DNA of 64,000 nt from Phytophthora quininea. Its lineage: Eukaryota > Oomycota > Peronosporomycetes > Peronosporales > Peronosporaceae. Positions within the stretch are counted from its first letter, which is position 1. Every line of letters starts with the position of its first letter. The notes under the pieces are model-generated. The model was given only the letters and a program-made list of their open reading frames with translations, did no database searches and had not been told where the DNA came from. Location of the stretch: contig JAAVTG010000598.1 in assembly GCA_011947345.1 (NCBI GenBank), forward strand, positions 1 through 64,000, written 5' to 3'. Positions 21,020-30,865 of the stretch are shown one piece after another. A program made the translations under genes and the position numbers.

Positions 21020-21047
21020 CCGCCGCGTAGCGGCGGCGCTCGGCTAG
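21020..21047 (+). mobile_element. Helitron 3' terminus: hairpin plus CTAG
   Basis: A 7-bp GC stem with a 3-nt loop (CCGCCGC-GTA-GCGGCGG, 21020-21036) is followed by seven bases and CTAG (21044-21047), then T. Helitrons end in a short hairpin just upstream of CTRR and insert between A and T, so this fits the end of the element carrying the helicase 210 bp upstream. Confidence 0.72.
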
Positions 21048-21277
21048 TTTTGAATTGAGGTCAGATCTGACAAGTACAGCAGCGTATAGAGCGTCGAAGC
21101 CTGTCGAAACCATTATTATTTTTACGGCAGGAATGATGAGAAGGGGCAAAAAATGATTCGGATCAGGCGTTGCATGGAGAATGCAGCAAACAAGAGCTGG
21201 GAAAGGAATCAACACTTTGTCCTTGTCTTACATTTGCCGGGACACTTGCTGCATCTGCAATTGCATCTGCAAACAGC

Positions 21278-23881
21278 TTACATCTTCGCATGTTTCGCGG
21301 ATTTGCTACAGCTAACCGATGTTGCTTTTCGTTTCTTGGTATTGGTGCTACCTTCATCATCCGTCTCGCCGACCTGGTAGCGCGCAAGCGCTTGCAATGC
21401 CACAGCTTCCATTTGCGCCTCTGGCATCACAACTTCCAAACGAGAGTTTCCAGAATCCGCTACATGCCGTTGCTTTAAGTCACGGCTAATGTGCTCGATG
21501 GGGTCCCAGAGCGACCTTGACGAGCCTTTCAGTTCCTTCGCTACGGCTGCCGAGATGACAGGATAGTTGCTGTAACCATCTGAAAGAGTCTAGTCAGCTA
21601 GTGATCGAATGCATAACGTAAACAGGGGCTCTGGTGTAACTTGCGGAGGCAGAGCGCTTGCTAAGCCAGCCTTGTCATCTTTCGCTTGGATAACGGGCTT
21701 GTCATATGCAAGCACAAATCGATTCGGCCGATTTTGCCCTGGGGTATCACGCAAACTAATGTATATGCGAATCATATCACAGGGAGATTTCTCCCGTAGC
21801 GGGTGTCCATCCGAAAACACGTAGTCAGGTAGCATTTTTCCGACGCTGCCTTATATGAATTTGCTGTCGCCTTTTTCCGCATTATTCACTTGAATTAATA
21901 TTGCTGATGCATCACCCTCGTTGAACATGGGAATCACCAGATCCGCTCCTTTCTGGTTGCGGCGAAAAATACCAGCACCGCGCCGTGCTAGTAGAAGCCA
22001 CAGCATTCCCTTTGTCGGCTCACTGTACAACTGCACAAAGTGGCAGAAACCCACTTACCACAATTGCCACTTGGAATACCAACTGTTGAATGATTATTTT
22101 TTTGGTCATCAGCTTCATTTAAAAACAGTTTCTTTAACTGTGTCAAAGTTTGTTCAGGTAATGCCGTGTCAAAAGCATACCATACCCGAGTCGCGCCCAA
22201 TGACAATATCGGATCTGACGAGTAGCTGCTTAGCAAGCCATCGTTCTCATAGTTCACGTACGCTAGAATTGCCATGAAATCCGCGACAAAACGAGATGCC
22301 AGAGTGGACGTCACATACAGTCGCAGTCCCAAACGACACAACATCGCCGCTACCCCGAACAATGTTTCTTCGTTGTAACTGGACTGCTCCAGAGGGCATC
22401 CCAGTAACAATTTCCGCGCCGCCAGACTAAGAACACGCGTCAGTGATGTCTTCTCGGCAGCCTCTTCAAAACATCTCCTCACCGATGCGAAGAAGCTACT
22501 TGCCCACATCGCGCGACCCATCAACATCAACTTGCGAATATCGTTGCTTCGTACCAAGCGTTTGCATTCGGACAACGGTATCTCGGCTGTGTTATCATTA
22601 CCAATTTCGAGCTTGATAAGCCAATGAATATCCATGGTATGTGCAAGTACAAATGGCGGGAACAAGGATAACGTCTCATCAGAGCCATCTTTTCGCGAAG
22701 ACAGATCGCATCTAGATGGTGGCGTCAAGTTTGATACGTGTGAATTTGTGTCCACCAACACCGCAAAGATGCCACCACGAACATCGTTCTTCCAAATCTT
22801 CAGGTTCGCGAGAGTCAGCGCTTTTCGTAAGCGATCAAAGTAGCTATTTCCGAGTGCTCTGGCCTCGTCAACCGCTAAAATCAACACTCGTCCAAGTTTC
22901 CCAAAAATTCGACTCCTCGGGACGATCTCGCCATCGCTGCTTTTTTCTCATCTTCTTCGCTGCTTTTTTCTCATCTTGTCGGAGGTTTCCCGCTACCATT
23001 TCGTCAGCTTTGCCGTTTGTGAACAGCTCCATCCGCTCTCCACCCACTCGGGGCCAATTCTCAAGCGCATAGTAAAATGCCACCACTAGGCGCTTACTGA
23101 TTTCGAGCTGGTCGGAACCTGGAGCGAACAGATAGTCTTGGAGATGCTTCGTTGGTACTGGGAAACACGTCGACGGCCCGCGGCGAGTGCAAGTATATAG
23201 CACTCGCATGCTGGGTCCGTCACTCATATCCTGCGCAGTCTTCTTAGCTAACTGAAACAGCAGTCGACTCTTACCGAGCCCGGAGCTTTGGAAGATAGTC
23301 GTGTACGGAGCTATGTATGCCTGAGTGTTGGCAGTGTATGCTTTCCAGCATCGCTCCACGTACTCCAGTAGTTTATCACAGCCATCGCCACAGTACTCAG
23401 TCTCTGTGAAGGCGTACAGCAGACGTTCATGAAGATTGGGATCCATGACGTATTTTTCCTCCGCCTTCGTGTCCATCGCATCTGCGAGTCTCTGAGCCAC
23501 GATAGTCGCGGACGAGGAAATAATAGTATCGCTCGCGGATGGGTACTCGTTGATGAGTTCTCCCTTCACGTAAGCAACAAGTTCCTCGATACCATTTGTC
23601 TGCCTTAGATAATGTGCCACCGGGCCTGCACGCAGGTTCAGTGTCTGCTTCTGGATTCCTCCGAGATGCAGCCGCAAATACTCGAACGCGGTGCTACTTC
23701 CAATCTCGGACAAGTTCGTCCCTGCAACAAATTCAACACGGTGAGCGTCAGCAGGAGGTTCATAGTTGAAAGCAGATTTGATCCTGTACCGCGGGGGTTG
23801 CTGGTCGATCTGCTGTAGTTTTCCCTCCATCGCGTGTTGGCCACCGCTTGGTAAAGTGAAAATGATTCTAGTGTAGCTCAT
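21278..23881 (-). pseudogene. Crinkler-type P-loop NTPase, copy 2
   Basis: Inverted partner of copy 1. The start at 23881 gives MSYTRIIFTLPSGGQ before the shared region. Walker A SSGLGKSR is near 23280 and Walker B LILAVDEA near 22875. The C-terminal part matches copy 1 at a clearly lower level (TMDIHW, QYSSDPIL/SYSSDPIL, QLYSEPT). A T run near 22905 is one base too long and breaks the frame between the Walker motifs. A deletion of roughly 200-250 bp relative to copy 1 near 22100 also changes frame. A TAG at 21590-21592 interrupts the C-terminal part, which otherwise continues to a basic tail (NTKKRKATS) and stop at 21278. The gene is therefore probably dead as assembled. Its 5' promoter side borders the inverted-repeat element at 24.2 kb. 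Confidence 0.6.
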
Positions 23882-24213
23882 AGCATATCGATAGGTACTT
23901 TAAGATTGATGGAATTGCAATCCAACCGTGATGCCGAGTTCCCGTAACGAGAAGTGGTAACAAAAGACAAAAATGTTGACTCTAGTTGTTTCGAGTCAGA
24001 CTTCGACACGCACAAGCTGCTGCAGGAGGTGCCGCCGGCCGCCATGGTCTCCAAGATTGCTATTAGCAGCGGCAATGCACGACCAGAAAGAGAAGATGAC
24101 GGTCAAGGACTTCCCAGCGCCGTTGCAGCCCCAGGCGACGCTGAGAATTTTGCTTGTGGCCTTCAATCCGTGCGGAGCGGGGTAGTTTGCAACAGACCAC
24201 ACGATCTACTGAG
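23882..24213. other. Short flank between NTPase copy 2 and the inverted-repeat element
   Basis: No gene assigned. A minus-strand frame at 23996-24202 contains GCNGAGKS, which resembles a P-loop but has no supporting context. The region may be part of a gene cut by the adjacent element. Confidence 0.35.
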
Positions 24214-24566
24214 AGTGGAGGCAGAAATTATACAGCCGATGTTTTCATCATATTTTATCCAATACGTATCGTTGAATACATCTATTTCAACCAATCGAAA
24301 CAATGCACTAAAATGAATTGATTGCAGGTTGTTCGCCCAAATATCCGGGACACAGTACTTGTCAGCAGGTTATTGCCAGTAGCGACCGCGGCGATAGCTA
24401 TACTGCCACTCCAGTTTTCAGCACCAAAGTGTCGTGTTCTATAGGCTAGTTATGCACGCTATATGTGTTTATTTGGCTTAAATAGACTGGGACAGTTTGA
24501 AACAAACCGAGTAATAATTGAATCGTCAGTGAAGTTGGATCACTCAAACAGAAGTTGGCTTGGAAA
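24214..24566 (+). repeat. Left terminal inverted repeat (353 bp)
   Basis: Begins AGTGGAGGCAGAAATT and ends GGCTTGGAAA. It matches 29529-29881 in reverse complement throughout, with substitutions near 24222, 24338 and 24345 only. Confidence 0.9.
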
Positions 24567-24731
24567 GCTTCTCAACTGCCTTCCAAGGGCTTCATTCATG
24601 AACGTACCGGCGCATAACTAGGGTAAAGCAGTGTTGTTAGCTTTTAGAAACGTTATCATGACATATGAAGCAAATACCATTTGTATATTAACCCGTTAGG
24701 AGTAGGTAGAGATCCAAAACGCAGTGGTGGC

Positions 24732-25106
24732 TCATAGAAAATCATAACAGCTTGCCTGGGCCCGTTGGTCCCGGGGAAAACCCCCAGTTCGTAACGCAAG
24801 CAAGTTGGGTCTATATATTAACTCAGATCCATTTGGACGCTTAACCGACTGATCAAAACTGTAGATAGCTCGACCTTGTCGTGTTAGAGCGTCGACACTG
24901 TCTCGCGCAGTCATCGTCTTCAGGTTGGCATGTTGCATATAGACTACAGTGTCTTGAATGAGGCTCTTCAAGAACACCTCCAGAACATATCGCATTCGAT
25001 CGTATATCCGCGGTGACATGCGCACAACGCCACCTCTTCGAGCGAGGCAGCAGCTCGATGCGCTGGAAATGCCCTCGATGCTGTTACGTACGACGAATCG
25101 ATAGCG
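24732..25106 (-). pseudogene. Divergent histone H4-like reading frame
   Basis: The frame from 25106 down reads in parallel to histone H4 from the end of the N-terminal tail to the C-terminus: VVRNSIEGI (H4 has VLRDNIQGI), LARRGGVVRM (LARRGGVKRI), RIYDRMRYVLEVFLKSLIQD, then YMQHANLKTMTARD and ALTRQGRAIYSF (H4: ALKRQGRTLYGF). In the 50 residues after RIS roughly half are identical, far below the near invariance of true H4. A TGA (25107-25109) sits where the basic tail should join, although upstream codons still look tail-like (GKRANGAGSGGS). The C-terminus runs about 40 residues past the normal H4 end. So this is a decayed or strongly diverged H4 copy, on the same strand as the HUH gene and 165 bp inside the left repeat. 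A nucleosome function is doubtful. Confidence 0.65.
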
Positions 25107-25109
25107 TCA

Positions 25110-25975
25110 TGAACCACCGCTGCCAGCACCATTAGCTCGCTTCCCACACCTTGCATCTTCATGTAGAATCATAACATTAATAAAATCTCCAGACTGAGAT
25201 TTTCCTTGTGCACATACCTCCAGGACCAACTGCCTGCAAGGCGAATTGGATAATATGGGTGCTTTGGAACGTGTGGAGTGTTAGTAGCTACGGCACGAGC
25301 TGATATTAATTTACGTTAGTTCCCAACAACGGGGATGATGAAGACATTAATTTTAATTAGTTCCAAGCGTCAGTTTAAAGCAGGAACAGTAAACTCAACT
25401 ATTTCTTGCCATCCAATCGCGATTTACGCTAGCTGCTCGATGCCTTGAGTCTCTTCAAGGTGTAATTCAGCAGTGAGAGACTGTTCAATAGTTCCCTATG
25501 CCTGCGATCCGTATCGCGCAAGTATTCAGCTCTTCGCTCCCCTTCAAAGTGTCAACACGTGCCTTATCCCTTTGAGTAACCTGGCGCCACACCTTGCGTT
25601 GTACTTCACGATGCTGGAGCCACGCCAACAACGGATCGGCTGTGAGTGTCTCGATATCAGCGGGCAACTGGAAAGACAGTCGTTCTCGCTCACCGCTTGG
25701 CCTGGATTGGTTCCTGTCAAGCGCATCAGCATCCTTGTCCTGCGTCATAGCCGCTGTGAAATCCGCTTGACACTCCCCTGCTACCAGCGATGCCGTTTGC
25801 CGCCGTGTTAGCGTGCATCCTTCCGCTTTAGCGCGTCAGACGATTTGCTGTCAAAGCTGAGCAGCCAGGGTGACCTCACAACAACCCCCAGTATCACTAA
25901 CCTTAGCATCTTGTCCAGATATGTGTAACGCGGTGAACTTGCGCTTCAGACTAACAGCGTCACGCGGCCGCCAGT
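25110..25975. other. Unassigned interior of the inverted-repeat element
   Basis: Minus-strand frame 25485-25748 (87 residues, MTQDKDADALDRNQ...) and several plus-strand frames were inspected and no family was recognised. It may be the eroded C-terminal part of the HUH protein. Confidence 0.35.
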
Positions 25976-28717
25976 TTAGGTCGCCACACACGTTGTAAGC
26001 GCTCGCAACAGTAGGTCACTCGTCTTGGTGAACTGGGAACCTTGCAGCGATGATATCCAAGATTCTCTTTCGCTCAGCCTCGGTGCAGTCTCGTACTCCT
26101 CTCGGTTTTGGTATCTGCACAATCGGTAACATTGCGGCAGCATTTCAATCAACCAGGTAAGCTGATCGTTTTGAAATGGGTCATCATCGGATTTAAATGA
26201 CTTCATTTGAGGGAAATTCAGATGATCTAGCCACTCAGCAATTCCAATCTCAGCACTGCTCACCACGTTAGACAAACTGCTCTCCATCATTTCACGCTGC
26301 TCTACAATGCATTGAGCCTCAACCAAGGGTTACGACACACTCGCTCCAGATTAACTTGTTGTGAAATGTCTGCAGGTGATAGTGCTTTTTTCCCACATCG
26401 GCCAGTCCGAAGGGCGGAACTTCAGAAGTACGCTGCGCATCAGGTATTGCGAGCTGGATTTCATCCCACAAGCATCACATTCAACAAGCAGCGGCTCCAT
26501 GACATTTGCTTTTGCACATGTACTGTAGAGCCCTGAACCTGGGTCTTTTCGTGCCATTTCAGGCACTGGCAATGGCACTACGTTCGAGGACGAGGCACCA
26601 CAACCGGAGCAACAAAGTCCGCTGAAATCAAGAGGAAGTGCTAACGATCGAATTGGTGTACTCCACGATAGCTTTCTGAAACAATTCAGCTTCATCACCA
26701 GCCAGCACGTCGTCGACTTCTGCAGAGTTTCGAGGGCCGACCACTTGCCATATCAAAAAATGGATGTGCAGTGTGCCGCGCCCTTGAGTCTCCACCATTC
26801 CGACGTATGCTTCTACCTTATCGAGCAGTCCTTGCTGGCCTGTTGCCTTTTTGGTTTTCGGGTCAATACCTTAGCCATACCTTATGAAAGCGTCAACCTG
26901 CCGCATAAATAAGCGTGCTGAGGCACAGTCATTGCCAATGCTGGCTTCACGAAGCTCCGCCTTACTCGACAATCGGGCTTCCAGTACCACAAACAAACTC
27001 TGAACTGAGGTAATGTCAGTATATTGAGCCATTGCGAAAGGGTTTTCAATGTTGGGGGTGAACGTAATAAACAGAGCCGGCTGTCCGAATCGCGCCTGAT
27101 ATGCAAAGGCCCTCTGGCGGCACTACGAGCGCTCACCGTTGCTTCCCAAACAGCACGCGATGCGATCTCAACATACTTCAGAAAGCGACTGGCAGTACCA
27201 TCAATCTTGTTCATGCGAGACAAGCATCCCTGTCTTCCTCGCTCGTTATCTATTAATGCCTAGCCCAGTTGCTCCACACAAATAATCTCAAAGCCAGTGA
27301 ATAGCTGCGGAAATCGCTTGCACCTGAATGAATTCCGAATGTACATGTTCTTGAATGCCAAGCGGTCGAACTCCACAAGCGCGAAAAGTTCATCTTCAGC
27401 AAACTGTCTACTACTCAAGGCAAGGTAATGCACGATCGCTTCTTTTAATGAAACTGCAACTCTGCGTTTTTCATCAATATGCCCGCGCACAAAAGGGAAT
27501 AGGTGCAGAAAAAGCCGAGCAAGCGAATCTCCATTGGTTGGACCTTCGAACCAAAAATGACCTCTCCTTGTCCTCTCGGCCACCCACTTCACTGATAAAT
27601 TGATTTTAGGCAGCAGGTACACGTAAGGTATCGTCCATTAGGCCAATACGTCGTTCTAGAACAGTAGATTCATCGTTATTGTTGACTGCCCAAGTGTAAC
27701 TTTGACCACGAACGGATTCCAGCTCAGTCGATATGCTATCGCTCAAGGAGTTGTCGTCTTCCTGAACATGCTCGACGAAATATTCTTCAATCACTTCATC
27801 AGAATACTGTGCAGCAAGAGCCTCTCTATTGGAAGCAACATCGCTGTACAGGTGATTGTAGGTCTTGTAAAAATTGAAGACATCCTTTATGTGCTGATTC
27901 CGAATTCGATACAGTTTCTTCACCTTTTTCACTTGGTTGTCTGTAAACTCACCCACCATCACAACTCGATATGACGAGGCACCATCAATCGAGCGCGGTA
28001 GCAATTTGATAGATGGCCCCGGTGTGCAATCGAAAGCCAAGCAATGAGACCGAATGCAACGATAAAGCCCACCTCGCATCACCCGGGTAATGACCGCCAT
28101 AGTCACAAGCTGAGTAATGAAGCGTCACGGTAAGGCGAGGTCATGAAGACGCTTTGACAATCTTTCAACGTAAAATCCATTTGTGATAGCGAATTTAGGG
28201 CGTTTATTTTCACGTAAGCTGGTCATGCAACCCTTGCAAGTACCAATCCAAGCACTAGGGTATCCATTGTGATCAACGTAGTAATGTGTCTCACGAGGAG
28301 ACACGAGAACGTTTTCCAACCCGCTGAAATGAGGTGGGGCTTGATACTGTCGCGCGAGCTTGTTAGGAATGGATTCATCATGGGTTCCCAGGACCTTCTG
28401 TAGAGTCTTGATAAATCTCCAATCGTTATTTTTCTCCGAATGATATTCTGAACCAACACCAGTCGATCGCATACGCTGCACGCACCTTCGTCAAGACCCT
28501 CGGCGCCCAATGCTCTTCGAAGTTCCTGCGCGCAGCGTTCTTGAGCATCATCAATCACGGGCTGTAGAAGACGGCTACGCTCTCTTTTCACTCTCTTGTG
28601 AGCCCTGGAACTTCGCTGCCATTCTCGCCACTGCTCACGTTGGAATGCGACGTCTAGATGCTTGATGAGGTCTCCCTCATCCGACGAATCATAGCGTTTT
28701 CTCGATGTCGCGCTCAT
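25976..28717 (-). pseudogene. Helitron-type HUH replication initiator, decayed
   Basis: Protein for rolling-circle transposition, which nicks DNA through an HUH/Tyr active site. The start at 28717 (MSATSRKRYDSSDEG) opens a basic, Arg-rich segment, then a Cys pair ACSVCDRLVLVQN (about 28480). HFSGLENVLVSPRETHYY and AWIGTCKGCMTSLRENKRPKFAI (about 28200-28340) match the N-terminal domain found in Helitron proteins. Next is RSHCLAFDCTPGPSIKL (about 28040). RQFAEDELFALVEFD and FGQPALFITFTPNIENPF (about 27050-27400) form the conserved Helitron N block. GRGTLHIHFLIWQVVG (HUH histidines encoded at 26761-26769) is the metal-binding motif. Frame changes (about 28450, 28110, 27270, 26880) and a TGA after HDLALP (about 28125) inactivate it. 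Below 26600 I recognise nothing and no helicase domain follows. The other Helitron in the window has the opposite defect. Confidence 0.78.
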
Positions 28718-28764
28718 GGCACACCGTGGTGAGCCTTACTTTAGACGCTACAAGCTTGTCTCCG

Positions 28765-29528
28765 TCACACCACAACCTTCCTGGACATGTATGAGTCCGT
28801 ACCTGGCCACGAACACATCATAGAACGGTACCTACCACCACTAGTGTGGCGCCTTGAGTGTAGTCGTCTGCAGGTATTCAGACACACGCTAAGTCTGTTA
28901 CGTAAACATCGGTGGGGTGGTGTAGGTGCAGATGGCACGCCTGGGCACCCGCACCTGCTTGCGATTGTAGCGCTCGGTCGCAGAAGCAGCAATGAAGCGT
29001 CTGCCACCGCGAGCTCCGGTAGCCGCCGCTATGCGTGTCAACTGTCCTGCAGAAATCTCCCTTTCATTTGGCGTTGTATGGAGACTTTTGAGGAAAAGTT
29101 GCCAGTCAGTTGGCGTGGCCCACACCAAAGTGATTGTGTGCATCTGAGTTTTTCGAAGCGAAAACATCTTGATTTCACTGTTGCAAATCGGTCGAAAACC
29201 GGTACGTGACAAAATCTATATTTGATCTTTGTATAGAGCGGGTTATTCTTGATTTTACAATTGACAATCTGTATTTTTAGCGATTGTGACAAAACATGGG
29301 GTAAACGACAGTTCTAAACGAACTGCGAATATCTTAAAGTTAGTGTACAAGGGAAATATAGATGACGATATCAACGAATCAGCAAGGTTCAACGGCAGAA
29401 AACAGATTAGGTCGTCCAAACAACACTGTTGAACCATTCTACATTAAGTTAGATGTCTATTCAATACTTACGTAACGCTGAAACATAACATGCATTGCGC
29501 AAGGGTAGTGCGAATTGTGGCTGCCTCA
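28765..29528. other. Unassigned DNA between HUH gene start and right inverted repeat
   Basis: About 760 bp. It is presumably the upstream region of the HUH gene. Reading frames on both strands lack recognisable domains. Confidence 0.35.
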
Positions 29529-29881
29529 TTTCCAAGCCAACTTCTGTTTGAGTGATCCAACTTCACTGACGATTCAATTATTACTCGGTTTGTTTCAAAC
29601 TGTCCCAGTCTATTTAAGCCAAATAAACACATATAGCGTGCATAACTAGCCTATAGAACACGACACTTTGGTGCTGAAAACTGGAGTGGCAGTATAGCTA
29701 TCGCCGCGGTCGCTACTGGCAATAACCTGCTGACAAGTACTGTGTCCCGAATATTTGAGCGAACAACCTGCAATCAATTCATTTTAGTGCATTGTTTCGA
29801 TTGGTTGAAATAGATGTATTCAACGATACGTATTGGATAAAATATGATGAAAACATCGGCTGTATAATTTCCGCCTCCACT
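29529..29881 (-). repeat. Right terminal inverted repeat (353 bp)
   Basis: Reverse complement of 24214-24566. The outer edge is ...TTTCCGCCTCCACT, after which the similarity stops. Confidence 0.9.
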
Positions 29882-30865
29882 GTAGTTTTGTTGAGCCTTG
29901 TCTCGTATCACCTGTCTAACTTGTCCTTCAGCAGCAATATGTTAGTGCTGCTTTGGGTAGAGGTGGCCAGGAATTGGCGTAGGAAGCGAGCAACAGTAGC
30001 GTTGTGTCGGTGTGGCTGCATCCGCCGCAGCACCGCCGCCACCAGGAAACTCTCCATGTAGAGCATCTTGCCCAGGAGGCGGAACAGGTTCGTAGTGGTG
30101 TGCACGGGTACCTGGGTCGCTGTAGGTACGTTGGTGCTACTTCGCCATCAAACTGCCACTACCATCAAGTCCTTCATCGTCAGTCATGTTACGATCATTT
30201 TTGCCGATCAAAGCCATAGTTTATCCGTAACGAGTTTGTACTACGCTTTCTTGCCAAATTTCGTTGTAGGTGGCGGCTGCTTAATTGATTGGCTCGCTAG
30301 CTGCCGTTAACAAAAGCTATTTTGTAAAATTGTAGCTGGTTCTGGTTACGCTGCTACGTATTTTTCTACAGTGGTGTTACTAGAGTTCCCGGATCCGCGG
30401 GCTTCATAGCCGCAACGAGTTAGACTCGCTGCAGATTATCGTTGGCAGTCGGCGTCGACACTCCCTCAGATTCTGGGAAGTGCACATGACAGTCTTCTAT
30501 CTCAAAGTCTTCTTCAGATTCGTTAGCCAGCATAGCTCGGTGTCATTCGGGACAACGTGATGACCGGTAATTTGAATACGGCGAAGGCTTGTGTTTCGCT
30601 CCAGACGTCTTGACAGGCGGGGAATCTTCCTTCTCCTGCAGGATCATCTTCTCGATCCAACTTCTGTGTCCGGGCCCTTCGTTGGCCCGATCACTTGCGC
30701 GCTAAGCAGTTAACTGCAAACTGATTGAAATGAAGTCGGTAGCTCTAGCGTTGCACTACGCTCTGCACTACGATCGCCATAGCTACTGTAGGTGTAGGAT
30801 ATCACCACCCAGAAATCATCGGTAGGATATCACATGCAACGTGCTTCGTGGCGAACGCCAGATCA
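29882..30865. other. No gene recognised
   Basis: A minus-strand frame at 29908-30105 (LFRLLGKMLYMESFLVAAVLRRMQ...) runs towards the right inverted repeat and may be an interrupted gene fragment. Nothing else was supported. The left end or LTR of the degraded gypsy element could lie here, but no second LTR copy exists to prove it. Confidence 0.35.

Larger units (their letters stand above)
24214..29881. mobile_element. 5.7-kb element with 353-bp terminal inverted repeats, Helitron-type HUH gene and H4-like frame
   Basis: The two ends (24214-24566 and 29529-29881) are inverted copies with three mismatches and no gaps by my reading. Inside, all recognisable coding sequence is on the minus strand: a broken Helitron-type replication initiator and a histone-H4-like frame. 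No target duplication is obvious at the edges (CTGAG on the left, GTAGT on the right). Long inverted repeats are not a normal Helitron feature. The structure could be a composite, a nested insertion, or an unfamiliar element type. Confidence 0.7.

Noticed and set aside
23996..24202. Minus-strand P-loop-like GCNGAGKS suggesting an ABC transporter fragment
   Set aside because: No Q-loop, signature motif or following strand is present; a lone 8-residue pattern is expected by chance.
28898..29212. Possible histone H3 relic near the right inverted repeat (minus frame with AAATGARGGRRF)
   Set aside because: Only scattered residues match H3, and several frame changes would be needed. The evidence is far weaker than for the H4-like frame.
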